DNA of 64,000 bases from the NCBI GenBank assembly GCA_965224575.1, contig CBDCZQ010000006.1, positions 2,976,001 through 3,040,000 of the forward strand, in the 5' to 3' direction. This DNA comes from QPIN01 sp965224575 (GTDB taxonomy: Bacteria > Pseudomonadota > Gammaproteobacteria > Methylococcales > Methylomonadaceae). Below are positions 46,342-55,661 of the stretch, in pieces. The notes under the pieces are model-generated. The model searched no databases. It was not told the origin of the DNA and saw only the letters and a program-made list of their open reading frames with translations. Position 1 is the first letter of the stretch, and every line of letters starts with the position of its first letter. The position numbers and the translations under genes were made by a program.

Positions 46342-46923
46342 ATGAAAAATAATTTATTGTATTTATGTGTTTTACTATTGTGCTTGAATGGATGTGCAAA
46401 AGACAGAATAACATCTTCTTCTTCAGCTAACTCAACAGAAGTTGTAGAAACCAGTTCCAAAACTAATGGACAAAATGGTTCGGGTACATTAGTTATTAAA
46501 CCTATTAATTATATTAAAGAGTCGTTTGTCAAAAATGCAGTAAAAAAAGATTGCGATTTGGGTGAAAATTTAGCTCAGGCAATTAAAGAAAATTCAGCTA
46601 GTCAATATACGCGTATATTATCTGATTCAACTGATACATTGAGTGAGGCTCAAATTTTAACTATTGAAATTGAGTATATTAATGGTGATAGAGGTAGAGC
46701 TAAATGGGGTAATAGAGGGGGTAATGTTGGAGTAAAAGGAACATTAACAAAAGATGGTGAAGTATTAGGTAGCTTTAAAGCATTACGCGAAACGACTGGG
46801 GAATATTTTGCTACATTTAAAGGTACTTGTACTATATTAAACAGTTGTGTAGAAATCTTGGGTAGTGATATGGCTGGTTGGTTTACTGCACCAATTGATA
46901 ATGCCAGGTTAGGTGATTTTTAA
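46342..46923 (+). CDS. Predicted lipoprotein (DUF4410-like)
   Basis: 193 residues from the ATG at 46342 (AGGA seven bases before). Signal peptide with lipobox LNGC (Cys18), a Ser/Thr-rich linker, then a compact domain with LTIEIEYINGDRGRAKWGNRGG and TTGEYFATFKGTC, which resembles DUF4410. Two more Cys (TC, SC) may pair. The longer frame from 46237 runs through element D and would hide the signal peptide, so it is rejected. 15 bases before the FAD gene. Confidence 0.65.
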   Translation: MKNNLLYLCVLLLCLNGCAKDRITSSSSANSTEVVETSSKTNGQNGSGTLVIKPINYIKESFVKNAVKKDCDLGENLAQAIKENSASQYTRILSDSTDTLSEAQILTIEIEYINGDRGRAKWGNRGGNVGVKGTLTKDGEVLGSFKALRETTGEYFATFKGTCTILNSCVEILGSDMAGWFTAPIDNARLGDF

Positions 46924-46938
46924 GGCTCAATATATTAA

Positions 46939-48261
46939 ATGAATGAAATACCAAAAAATTGTGATGTATTAGTTATTGGCGGTGGTCCGGCGGGCAGTAG
47001 TGCTGCTACTCATCTGGCTCAGGCAGGAATAGATGTGGTTTTACTGGAACGTTCCACATTCCCTCGAAACCAAGTAGGTGAAAGTTTAATCCCTCATATC
47101 TGGAAATTTACTGATATGACAGGGGTAACAGAAAAAATAGAACAAGAAGGTTTTTTAGCCAAAGCCGGTGGGATTACTGTATGGGATGATAAAATCCATC
47201 AGATTATGTTTTCTGATTTTGGTTATAAGCGACCAGGCTTACATGTAGAGCGTGATATTTTTGATAATATTTTACTTAAACATGCGGTTAGTTGTGGCGC
47301 CAACATAATTAATCAAGTCGCCGTTAAAAAAGTGGATTTTAGCAATAAGGAATGGCCGCAAGTTTTTTATACTGATAAACGAGGTAATAGTAATAATGAA
47401 GGAACAATTCATTGTCAGTATATTATCGATGCTAGTGGACATAGCTCTTTTTTAGCTAATCAATTTAAAGTTAGACAAACAATTAGTTCGCAGTTTAATT
47501 TTTTGTCATTATGGGGATATTTTAAAAATTCGCGTTTTGCTGGTGTCGATCGCCAAAGCTACCCAGAAGAGGCGCTAACTACTGTAAAACCAGTGACTTT
47601 TGTTATGTCATTCGAAGGTGGCTGGATTTGGCATATTATATTGCGTGGCAAGACAAGTGTTGGGCTTGTTATTCCATCTGATCGAACAAAAGGAATGAAT
47701 AAACAGCAAAAGGAATTGTTTTTTAAGCAAACCTGCTCACAGCTACCTTATTTAAGTAAATTATTGGAACCTGCTCAATTTATTGAAGGCTCTTTGCAAT
47801 ATCGTCCAGATTATTCCTATTATTCGAATAATATTTGTGGTGAAAATTATTATTGTATTGGAGATGCCGCAGCCTTTGTTGATCCTATCTTTTCACACGG
47901 TGTGCAGAATGCTTTGTATAATGCCGCTACCGCTACATTGGCGATTAAAGCTTCATTAAAAAATAAAACTAAAAGACTAAGGTATAGCCAGCTTTGTGAA
48001 AGTCGAATGCAACAGTTTTATGGTTTTTCAAGAGCGTTATCATTAGGTGATTACGGATCTAATGGTGTAAACCCAGAGTTAGTAAAAAGTCTAATGAAAA
48101 CGTTACCACCATTAGAACTAGAACTTATTCTAGTTGCTTCAGAAATGACTAATCGCTCAGAAAACTTTAAAAAATTGGCGAGAGAAGCGGGAGTTTTAGA
48201 TCAGTCTTATGTCGGTTTTTCCGGCAGAAAACAGGAGCAGATTAATACTTTATCTTTTTAG
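46939..48261 (+). CDS. FAD-dependent oxidoreductase of the halogenase-like group
   Basis: 440 residues with an N-terminal Rossmann GGGPAGSSAATHLAQAG, a second FAD motif YCIGDAAAFVDPIFSHGVQNAL, and WIWHII, a near match to the WxWxIP signature of flavin-dependent halogenases. The catalytic Lys of tryptophan halogenases was not identified with certainty. Similar genes occur in aryl-polyene clusters. It closes the export cluster here and may oxidise or halogenate the product. Confidence 0.75.
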   Translation: MNEIPKNCDVLVIGGGPAGSSAATHLAQAGIDVVLLERSTFPRNQVGESLIPHIWKFTDMTGVTEKIEQEGFLAKAGGITVWDDKIHQIMFSDFGYKRPGLHVERDIFDNILLKHAVSCGANIINQVAVKKVDFSNKEWPQVFYTDKRGNSNNEGTIHCQYIIDASGHSSFLANQFKVRQTISSQFNFLSLWGYFKNSRFAGVDRQSYPEEALTTVKPVTFVMSFEGGWIWHIILRGKTSVGLVIPSDRTKGMNKQQKELFFKQTCSQLPYLSKLLEPAQFIEGSLQYRPDYSYYSNNICGENYYCIGDAAAFVDPIFSHGVQNALYNAATATLAIKASLKNKTKRLRYSQLCESRMQQFYGFSRALSLGDYGSNGVNPELVKSLMKTLPPLELELILVASEMTNRSENFKKLAREAGVLDQSYVGFSGRKQEQINTLSF

Positions 48262-48267
48262 TGTGTT

Positions 48268-48930
48268 TCAATTAATTTTTTCTTTTTTGTTAAAGTTATC
48301 AGGAAAAATGGGGTCAGATATACCCGGAATACTAGGTAAGTCAGCTCGACCTTCCCCAACTTTAAGTTGAGCTTTCATCCCTTTTTCCATATGTTGAGCA
48401 ATATCGCAATGGACTAAATAAGTAAAATGGCTATTAGGAACAATAAAAGTCCCTGTCTTTTTCCCAGAACCATTGACTTCAATATGAAACATGCCTTCTG
48501 GATAGAGATATTTAGGTAAGCCGTGAATCATCCATTGATGACGAATTTCATCATCATTAGTAAACTCGACAGTTATACGAGCACAGGGTTTGGCCTGCCA
48601 CTGATGGTTGTCAAAACCAAAAACAGTGCCGGGGTATTGTTCTGCATATTTAGTTCCTGCTGCAACTTTAATTGTTACATCCTCTGATATTTCTTTACAA
48701 TCCTTGGGTAGCTTATCTTTGTTTTCATACATCACCATCCCTTTCAGATCCATATTCATATTGCTTCCACACACGCCTTCCATTGCTTTTTTTTCCGAAT
48801 GTTGATGGTTCTTGTTCTGAATAATTTGCTTACTATCAAAAGTATCTTCTGAATTCGCTATTGATGAACCTAAGCTAAGTATCACCAATGTTTCAGTAGA
48901 AAATAATTTTAACGACTTTTTATTAATCAT
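48268..48930 (-). CDS. Periplasmic cupredoxin
   Basis: 220 residues with a signal-like N-terminus (about 1-27). The C-terminal plastocyanin fold has DDEIRHQWMIHG and the T1-type YLVHCDIAQHMEKGM with Cys, His and Met, so one blue copper site. The middle section has CGSNMNMDLKGMVM. It overlaps the end of the multicopper oxidase gene by 8 bases and is translated after it; it is probably its electron partner. Confidence 0.85.
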   Translation of the reverse strand: MINKKSLKLFSTETLVILSLGSSIANSEDTFDSKQIIQNKNHQHSEKKAMEGVCGSNMNMDLKGMVMYENKDKLPKDCKEISEDVTIKVAAGTKYAEQYPGTVFGFDNHQWQAKPCARITVEFTNDDEIRHQWMIHGLPKYLYPEGMFHIEVNGSGKKTGTFIVPNSHFTYLVHCDIAQHMEKGMKAQLKVGEGRADLPSIPGISDPIFPDNFNKKEKIN

Positions 48931-50602
48931 TTGTTTTTTTAACGATTTTACTAAACAGAAAAAGAGTGATAAGTAATAGAAGTATCTGTAGTGCCAATAC
49001 TGCTATTTGTGATTTATCAAAAGAAAATGGATCGGACTTAGTTTTTTGTATTTGATTCACATTTTTACCTATCTCTCCATAAAGATTTTTATCATCAGAC
49101 ATCGTCCAGACTGGAATTTTCTTTTGATAAAACTCTTCGGTAAAAAAAGGGCTTACATCAACACCTTGTAACTTTGGCATACCATTGGGCCCTAGAAATG
49201 ATTCAAAAGCAACCGCACTAATATGTCCACCAGGATATATTCCATTAGTGGTAACCGCTTCTTCAGTATGATCATGAAAGGTCCAAATGCCTGGCCCCAT
49301 ACTATTTAGTCCATCATTATGAGCATATAACTCTAAATCTACACGTTGAGCTGGGCCAACAGTAAAAACGTCTCGTTGAATTCGTGCTTCTGGTTTGAGT
49401 TTTACTCCATCTAAATGAGTCGCAGTGGGTTTAAACCCATGAGTATGTAAAGCAATTTGTTGATCGCCTGCATTAAAAACACGTAGTTTTACTTTTTCAT
49501 CGGGTTTAATAACAACTAGAGATTCTCTTAAGGTAAAAGGGAATGAATGACCATTTAAAATAAAGTATTCTGGTGTTCTTTCAGTAATGTTGTATTCACG
49601 ATTATAGGCTTTTGCTAATAACCTTGAATCATTGGCAGTCTGGATTAAATTATGAAGTTCTCTATCTACATCCTGATATTGTAGATCGTATTCTTGACTG
49701 TATTCTTCTTTAACAGCGACAGAAGAATGGCGCACAAAACCATTGCCGATATTAAAGGTTTGTACCCAGTTATTAGGCCGATTTTCTTCAACAATAAACA
49801 TGCCAATTAACCCCATTAATATATGAGTATGAGCTTGGACATGGCAGTGATAAATCATAGTTCCAGTCTGTCTGGGAGTTAATTCATATGAAAAGGTTTT
49901 TCCAGGCATGGTCAATTTATTACTGGTTTGAGGAACACCATCATTTCCTTCTCCATTCTCTTTTTGAAATGGATGGTCAACACCATGAAAATGGATGCTA
50001 TGTGGAAAATAATGTGAATTTTCAAGAGTAACTATTATTTTATCCCCCTGCTCAACTCGAATTGAAGGAGAGAGCCCACGTAGTAGTGAATTGGCTTTTG
50101 TGCTGGCAAAGCTCTCGGTAGACATACCTCTACTTTTGGGTGCAAAAACCCAAAATCCCGGTTTAATACCTGGTGCGATTTTGTAAGTAGTAATGGGGTC
50201 TTTTAAATCGGGCGAAAAACCATTCAATTCAATTACTTCAAGTCGGATATGAATTTCATCAGGATCACCATCACCATCTATGTCATTGGTTTTAATCAGA
50301 CTGTCAGAAGAAAGCTGTGTTTGCATCAGGGTAGACATTGTTACATTGTTTGTCCCTTTAACAAAGGCAGAAATTTCATAGGGGTTATCAGGCATACAAA
50401 CAGGTGTGGATGCAATTGATACATTTTCTATAGTGTGTTTTTTACGCCAAGTTGGGTCTACTGTTTTAGGGCAAAAATCTTCTATTTTACCAAGAAAGGT
50501 TTCTTCTGTGGCAGGCACTTGCGTGATCGAATAAGAAGCTGTACTAAGAAAAAAAAGAAAAAAATAAACAACTAAGTTAAAGAGACGCATGAGTTTGTAC
50601 AA
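48923..50602 (-). CDS. Two-domain multicopper oxidase with C-terminal anchor
   Basis: 559 residues. Signal peptide (1-24). The first cupredoxin domain has His201, His204 and His206 (HSIHFHG) and the blue site His252-Cys253-His254-His258-Met263. The second has His386 and His388 (LHTHGF) and His443 and His445 (FHDH), but no Cys. Thus the four copper motifs appear in the order 3-4-1-2 relative to laccase, the layout of type C two-domain oxidases, which work as trimers. An N-terminal extension (25-180) has a Ca-loop-like DIDGDGDPDE (108-117). A membrane segment at about 536-555 anchors the end. The substrate is unknown. Confidence 0.85.
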   Translation of the reverse strand: MYKLMRLFNLVVYFFLFFLSTASYSITQVPATEETFLGKIEDFCPKTVDPTWRKKHTIENVSIASTPVCMPDNPYEISAFVKGTNNVTMSTLMQTQLSSDSLIKTNDIDGDGDPDEIHIRLEVIELNGFSPDLKDPITTYKIAPGIKPGFWVFAPKSRGMSTESFASTKANSLLRGLSPSIRVEQGDKIIVTLENSHYFPHSIHFHGVDHPFQKENGEGNDGVPQTSNKLTMPGKTFSYELTPRQTGTMIYHCHVQAHTHILMGLIGMFIVEENRPNNWVQTFNIGNGFVRHSSVAVKEEYSQEYDLQYQDVDRELHNLIQTANDSRLLAKAYNREYNITERTPEYFILNGHSFPFTLRESLVVIKPDEKVKLRVFNAGDQQIALHTHGFKPTATHLDGVKLKPEARIQRDVFTVGPAQRVDLELYAHNDGLNSMGPGIWTFHDHTEEAVTTNGIYPGGHISAVAFESFLGPNGMPKLQGVDVSPFFTEEFYQKKIPVWTMSDDKNLYGEIGKNVNQIQKTKSDPFSFDKSQIAVLALQILLLLITLFLFSKIVKKTND

Positions 50603-50883
50603 AATTATACGGTTAATTATAGAAGAGGTTTTTTTATTGCTGACTAGGAATTATACTACAATCGTAAGAATTAGTATCTGGTTATATGATAATTCACCTG
50701 TATAATACAAGCAATATTGGAATAGGTAATAAATTTAAGGCGACTGGAAATAAATAACCAGCAATGGCATAAAATTTGATAGCTTTGTAAGAGAAGGAAA
50801 TAAGGTCTTTTATCACAATATTTCTATTTTCCAAAAACTGATGGGCTATGATAATGATTGTAGCTTATTAGACCTTTATAGTG

Positions 50884-50925
50884 TTAAGGGCACCTCTATT
50901 CATCAATAAATAGAGATGCCCTTAA
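50884..50925. terminator. Inverted repeat between oxidase and lipoprotein genes
   Basis: TTAAGGGCACCTCTATT and AATAGAGATGCCCTTAA pair over about 17 bases with few mismatches. It lies just behind the lipoprotein gene on the minus strand and so could end its transcript. The sequence resembles the outer arms of element A, so it may be a solo remnant of such an element. The rest of the gap 50603-50963 shows no gene. Confidence 0.5.
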
Positions 50926-50963
50926 GTAAGAACTTAACACTTACTCAAGAAGAAAATTATAAT

Positions 50964-51536
50964 TTAGTGCCATCCGCCGTATTGTTTTGTAGGGTCACCT
51001 CTAAAACCAGTTGATGTCTTGTTAGCATCAGGGATACCAACGGTCTGATCTGCGGCTATCGACATATTAGGGTGAGTATAGCCACCTAATGACTTGGCTT
51101 TTTTAGCAATTAGAGTCGTTAAATCATTAATGTCATATTTTTTAATAGAAGTATAAATTGCTACAGTGATCAGTTTGTCTTTTTCTACACTATTTTCCTT
51201 AGGCGAAAAAGTCAATATTAAAGGTAACTCAACACCTGCAGGAATAGTTATTGAGTAATAGCTTCTATTTTCTAACTTTATTGTAGCGACTATTTTTCCC
51301 TTGTTATCTGTTGCATTTATAACCCCTGATTTAATTAAACCTTTTTTGTTGCTTACTTTGCCTTTAAGCGTGGTGTCTTTGGTGTATTTTTGAACCGTTT
51401 GTTTAATTGAGAAATCTTTCTTATTTTTATTTTCTTCACTATCACACCCTAACAAAGTGATGCAGAATAACAAAATAATCAAAAACGGCCTTTTAAAATA
51501 AAAAACAGGTTCTATTTGCAAGTTATTGATTGACAT
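50964..51536 (-). CDS. Predicted lipoprotein of unknown function
   Basis: 190 residues. Signal peptide with lipobox LLGC (Cys30), a Lys-rich linker, a beta-rich region that fits an immunoglobulin-like or carboxypeptidase-regulatory-like fold (GLIKSGVINATDNKGKIVATI), and an unusual C-terminus GFRGDPTKQYGGWH. Upstream of the multicopper oxidase on the same strand but separated by about 360 bases with a hairpin. The ATG at 51536 gives a long N-region; the function is unknown. Confidence 0.6.
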   Translation of the reverse strand: MSINNLQIEPVFYFKRPFLIILLFCITLLGCDSEENKNKKDFSIKQTVQKYTKDTTLKGKVSNKKGLIKSGVINATDNKGKIVATIKLENRSYYSITIPAGVELPLILTFSPKENSVEKDKLITVAIYTSIKKYDINDLTTLIAKKAKSLGGYTHPNMSIAADQTVGIPDANKTSTGFRGDPTKQYGGWH

Positions 51537-51725
51537 TATTTTATCCTTATAATTATAAAAAATTATATTCTGTGATTGTATTCTAATTGTTTAAGAGATC
51601 GTTGTATAAGTTATTTGTTATACTAACCGATTTTTTCAAAGTACAATGGTGTTTTATACAGTGTAACTTAGAAAGTTCAAGCAATTTATCAATAAATTAT
51701 AATTTCTGTTTTAGGAAAGAAGAAT

Positions 51726-52262
51726 ATGGTGGAATCAAATTCAAAACAGCCTGATCTTGATTGGAGTCAGGTGAGAGAAACGGTCAGACTCTTGACAGTG
51801 TCTGTCGCTCAAGTTGAAAAAGGGATGAAAGAAGGTGATGCCTCTGTAAACACATTGACGGACTCCTTTACCTCATTAGTTGGGCAGATGAACAAAATTA
51901 ATGATGTATTAGAATCCTTAAGCCCAAGTGATGAAAAAGAGACCGCATTAGGGTATTGTGAGGAAACAAGTCAAAAAATACAGTCATCAATTGTTGCCTT
52001 TCAGTTTTATGATAAATTACAGCAATCACTTTCGCATGTTGCAGATAGTTTAAAAGGTCTTACCAAATTAGTAGAAAGTCCAGAGAGATTATATAACCCG
52101 AAGGAATGGACGGATTTTCAGAAAGAAATACGAAATCGTTATACTATGGAGTCAGAAAAAGTAATGTTTGATGCCATTCTGCAAGGAAAAAGCATTGATG
52201 AAGCAATTCAATTAGCAGGAAAGGTGGATGACGATGAAGATGATGATATTGAACTTTTTTAA
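51726..52262 (+). CDS. Helical protein of unknown function, CheZ-like in outline
   Basis: 178 residues, almost wholly helical. The motif VAFQFYDKLQQSLSHVADSL and the acidic C-terminal tip DDDEDDDIELF recall the organisation of CheZ (a Q-rich active helix and an acidic CheY-binding tail), but similarity is weak and no chemotaxis gene is adjacent. AGGAAAG supports the ATG at 51726. The end overlaps the next gene by 35 bases, so the two are coupled. Confidence 0.55.
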   Translation: MVESNSKQPDLDWSQVRETVRLLTVSVAQVEKGMKEGDASVNTLTDSFTSLVGQMNKINDVLESLSPSDEKETALGYCEETSQKIQSSIVAFQFYDKLQQSLSHVADSLKGLTKLVESPERLYNPKEWTDFQKEIRNRYTMESEKVMFDAILQGKSIDEAIQLAGKVDDDEDDDIELF

Positions 52263-52905
52263 TCAAATTGTTGCAAGATGGGGCGGCATTGCTGTTTTTT
52301 TTATAGTTAGTTTAATGGTGGGATGTACACATTTTAGTAGAAACAACTCTCCAGCACCTGTTTATAAAACTTCACAAACAAATAATCCTTATGAACAGAA
52401 AACATCTATTCCAGCTAAACCTAGAGTAGATAATGAGAGTGAGGTCTTTGAACAGCCTTTTGACCCTGAATTAACACCAATACAATCAGAGATTGGAGAG
52501 CCGAAAATTGAAGAAAAGAGATGGGAAGATAACCCCTCTTATTCCTATAGAAAGAGAGAAAATACACCTCCTACTCGTAAGAGATTGTCACCCGCTATTT
52601 TAGCTCTGATTACTGACGCTGATAAAAGCTCAAGAGCTGGAGATTTGGACTCAGCAGTAGTAACACTTGAACGAGCGTTAAGAATTGATTCAAGGAACCC
52701 ATTGTTAACTTATAAACTAGCAAGAGTTAGACTACAACAATCTAAGTCCAGATTAGCAGAATCCCTCGCAAAAAAAGCCGCGTTATTATCTGCAAATGAT
52801 AGAGCACTAAAAAAACGTGCCTGGTATTTAATTAGTGAAGCAAGAAAACAACAGAAAAATTTCCATGGTGCTAAAGAGGCTAAGTTGAAGGCTAATAATA
52901 TTTAA
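52228..52905 (+). CDS. TPR-containing lipoprotein
   Basis: 225 residues. Signal peptide with lipobox MVGC (Cys33), a Pro/Glu-rich low-complexity spacer (about 40-115) and a C-terminal TPR pair (RAGDLDSAVVTLERALRID... and the following helices). ATG codons at 52228, 52234, 52240 and 52243 are all possible. Likely anchored in the outer membrane as a scaffold. It lies between a helical unknown and yoaA; no specific role can be given. Confidence 0.7.
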   Translation: MTMKMMILNFFNQIVARWGGIAVFFIVSLMVGCTHFSRNNSPAPVYKTSQTNNPYEQKTSIPAKPRVDNESEVFEQPFDPELTPIQSEIGEPKIEEKRWEDNPSYSYRKRENTPPTRKRLSPAILALITDADKSSRAGDLDSAVVTLERALRIDSRNPLLTYKLARVRLQQSKSRLAESLAKKAALLSANDRALKKRAWYLISEARKQQKNFHGAKEAKLKANNI

Positions 52906-52980
52906 TTTATAAATGGGTAGTCTATTAAAATTTATTTTCTCCGTTTCCTTACTTTACCTTAGCTGTATATTCCAGATTTA

Positions 52981-54939
52981 ATGAAAGAACTCGAATCATT
53001 TTTTAGTAGCGATGGCTCTATTTCAAAAGTAATTTCTGGTTATTTACCTCGATCATCTCAGTTGGAGATGGCTAAAGCAATTGCTCAGGCTATCGAATCT
53101 AAAGAAAATTTAATTGCAGAAGCTGGGACGGGAACAGGAAAAACTTTTGCATACTTAGTACCTGTCATCTTTTCCAGAAAAAGAACAATTATCTCAACAG
53201 GGACAAAAAATCTTCAAGATCAATTGTTTAAAAAAGATTTGCCATTGGTTCGTAAAGTGATCAATGTTCCTTTCAAATCTGCTTTATTAAAAGGCAGAGC
53301 TAATTATTTATGTGCTTATCGACTGGAAAATGCATTAAATTCAAGCTATGGGTTTGAAAAAGATGATGCGACTAGTTTAGCCCATATAAAATCGTGGTCA
53401 AAACAGACTTTAGTGGGTGATATTTCTGAAATTTCAGATGTAGAAGAAGGAAATCCTATTTGGTCTCAAGCTACATCAACTGCTGATAATTGTCTGGGAC
53501 AAGATTGCGCTGATTATGCTGATTGTTTTTTAGTTAAGGCACGGAAAAAAGCACAAGAGGCAGATATTATTGTTGTCAATCATCACCTCCTGTGTGCGGA
53601 CTGGTCTTTACGTGAAACTGGGTTTGGTGAGTTGTTACCTGATGCTGAAGTTGTGATCATTGATGAAGCACACCAGCTTTCTGATATTGCCTCTAATTTT
53701 TTAGGTGTTTCTTTAACGGCAAAACAATTGAATGAATTAGCATCTGATACGCTGATCGAATACTTCAAAGATGCTAAAGATATGCCTGATCTTCGTACTG
53801 CTTGTGAAGATTTGCAGTTTGAGATTAAAGATTTACGCTTGGCTTTCGGGATGGAAATCCGGCGTGGTGACTGGAAAGAAATAGAAAACAATCCGAAAAT
53901 TTCCAGTGCGTTAACCTTAGTACATGAGCAATTAAAAAGATTGTCTGAAAGGTTAGAATTGGCATCTGTCAGAACAAAAGGTTTAGAAACTTGTTTTGAT
54001 CGAGTTGAAGAGTTAGAGACTCAACTTGATGGGATGATTAACAACAACAGCGGAAAATGGATACGTTGGTTTGAAACTTACAGTAAATCGCTGACTTTAA
54101 GCCAGACGCCTTTGGATATTGCTGCTGAATTTAAATTGTTTATGCAACAACACAAAGCAAGCTGGATTTTCACCTCAGCAACTTTAAGTGTCGCGAATAA
54201 TTTTAATCATTTCTCTAAAGGTTTAGGGTTATCTGAAACGCCTTGTAATAGTTGGGAAAGTCCATTCGACTTTTCCTCACAATCTTTATTTTATCACCCC
54301 AAAGGCTTACCAAAGCCAACCGAATCAGATTTTACAGAAAAAATTGTTGAATTTGCATTGCCCGTATTAAAAGCCAGTAAAGGGCGTGCTTTTTTTCTAT
54401 TTACCAGTCATCGGGCATTAAGAATAGCCGCTGAAATTTTAGAGGATAAAATAGATTACCCTTTATTAGTACAAGGCACACGTGCTAAAGCGGTTTTATT
54501 AGACCAATTTAAAGAAAAAGGAAATGCTATTTTATTAGCAACATCCAGTTTTTGGGAGGGCGTTGATGTTAGAGGTGATGCCTTATCTTGTGTGATTATT
54601 GATAAATTACCTTTTTCCTCACCAGGAGAGCCAGTATTAAAAGCACGTTTAGATGCAATACAAAAACAAGGTAAAAATCCATTTTTTGAGCATCAATTAC
54701 CTTCGGCAGTGATAGCACTACGGCAGGGTGTAGGGCGATTAATTCGAGATGTTAATGATAAAGGCGTATTAATGGTCTGTGATCCCCGTTTGTTAAAACG
54801 TGCTTATGGACAACAATTTTTAGACAGCATACCGCCGATGAAGCGCTCTAGGGATATTAAAGAAGTAGAAGAATTTTTTAAACTGAATGAACAAGGGATT
54901 TCTTCTAAAAAAAATGTAGAAAAGGAACCTCAGGAATGA
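52981..54939 (+). CDS. yoaA: DinG-family DNA helicase YoaA
   Basis: 652 residues, superfamily 2 XPD-like helicase. Walker A AEAGTGTGKT (about 47-56), Cys group C...C...C...C for a 4Fe-4S cluster (LCAYR, NCLGQDC, ADC, about 110-180), DEAH box IIDEAHQL and the C-terminal motif VI QGVGRLIRD. It helps process damaged forks, in E. coli with the HolC subunit. Its stop overlaps the tsaB start (ATGA). Favouring YoaA over DinG: length, and the gene order with tsaB. Confidence 0.88.
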   Translation: MKELESFFSSDGSISKVISGYLPRSSQLEMAKAIAQAIESKENLIAEAGTGTGKTFAYLVPVIFSRKRTIISTGTKNLQDQLFKKDLPLVRKVINVPFKSALLKGRANYLCAYRLENALNSSYGFEKDDATSLAHIKSWSKQTLVGDISEISDVEEGNPIWSQATSTADNCLGQDCADYADCFLVKARKKAQEADIIVVNHHLLCADWSLRETGFGELLPDAEVVIIDEAHQLSDIASNFLGVSLTAKQLNELASDTLIEYFKDAKDMPDLRTACEDLQFEIKDLRLAFGMEIRRGDWKEIENNPKISSALTLVHEQLKRLSERLELASVRTKGLETCFDRVEELETQLDGMINNNSGKWIRWFETYSKSLTLSQTPLDIAAEFKLFMQQHKASWIFTSATLSVANNFNHFSKGLGLSETPCNSWESPFDFSSQSLFYHPKGLPKPTESDFTEKIVEFALPVLKASKGRAFFLFTSHRALRIAAEILEDKIDYPLLVQGTRAKAVLLDQFKEKGNAILLATSSFWEGVDVRGDALSCVIIDKLPFSSPGEPVLKARLDAIQKQGKNPFFEHQLPSAVIALRQGVGRLIRDVNDKGVLMVCDPRLLKRAYGQQFLDSIPPMKRSRDIKEVEEFFKLNEQGISSKKNVEKEPQE

Positions 54940-55619
54940 AGTTGTTAGCAGTAGAAACCTCCACAGAAGCTTGTTCAGCTGCTTTATTTATTGATGGTGA
55001 AATTCAAGAGCGTTTCGAAATAGCGCCGAGAATACATACAAAATTAATTCTCCCAATGATAGATTCCTTGCTTGCTGATGCGGAATTAAAGCCTCAGCAA
55101 TTGGATGCCTTAGCCTTTAGTCGGGGGCCGGGGTCGTTTACAGGGGTAAGAATTTCTACCGGTGTGATTCAGGGAATAGCTTTTGGTGCCGATTTGCCTG
55201 TTGTTCCGGTCTCAACTTTAGCTGCAATTGCACATCAATATTTTTTACAAGGAGGAAAACTTTGTGCATTTACAGCAATGGATGCACGAATGGGTGAAAT
55301 ATTCTGGGGTGTTTACCAAAAAAATCAGCAAGATTTTGCACAATTAATAGGTAATGAGGCAGTTACCTTAGCTGAAAATATTATTTTTCCAGATAAGCAA
55401 GGCGTTGGTATTGGTTCTGGCTGGGGCGTATATCAAGCTGAATTATCCCAGTGCTTAGGTTCGCATCTAATTGATTTTGAAGTAGATCATTTGCCAAGAG
55501 CATCTGCAATTGCAGCCCTTGGTGTCATAGGGTTTCACAATAATGAGGCTGTTGATGTCGAGATGGCAATGCCTGTTTATTTACGCGATAAAGTCGCAAA
55601 AAAAGAATCAGAAAGATAG
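54936..55619 (+). CDS. tsaB: tRNA t6A synthesis subunit TsaB
   Basis: 227 residues with MKLLAVETST at the start and SRGPGSFTGVRIS, the family signature. TsaB works with TsaD and TsaE to place threonylcarbamoyl on A37 of tRNAs that read ANN codons. Overlaps yoaA by 4 bases, the order seen in E. coli. Confidence 0.95.
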   Translation: MKLLAVETSTEACSAALFIDGEIQERFEIAPRIHTKLILPMIDSLLADAELKPQQLDALAFSRGPGSFTGVRISTGVIQGIAFGADLPVVPVSTLAAIAHQYFLQGGKLCAFTAMDARMGEIFWGVYQKNQQDFAQLIGNEAVTLAENIIFPDKQGVGIGSGWGVYQAELSQCLGSHLIDFEVDHLPRASAIAALGVIGFHNNEAVDVEMAMPVYLRDKVAKKESER

Positions 55620-55661
55620 GGTACAATAGGGCTTTTAATATCATGCTCTGTTTTATTATAG

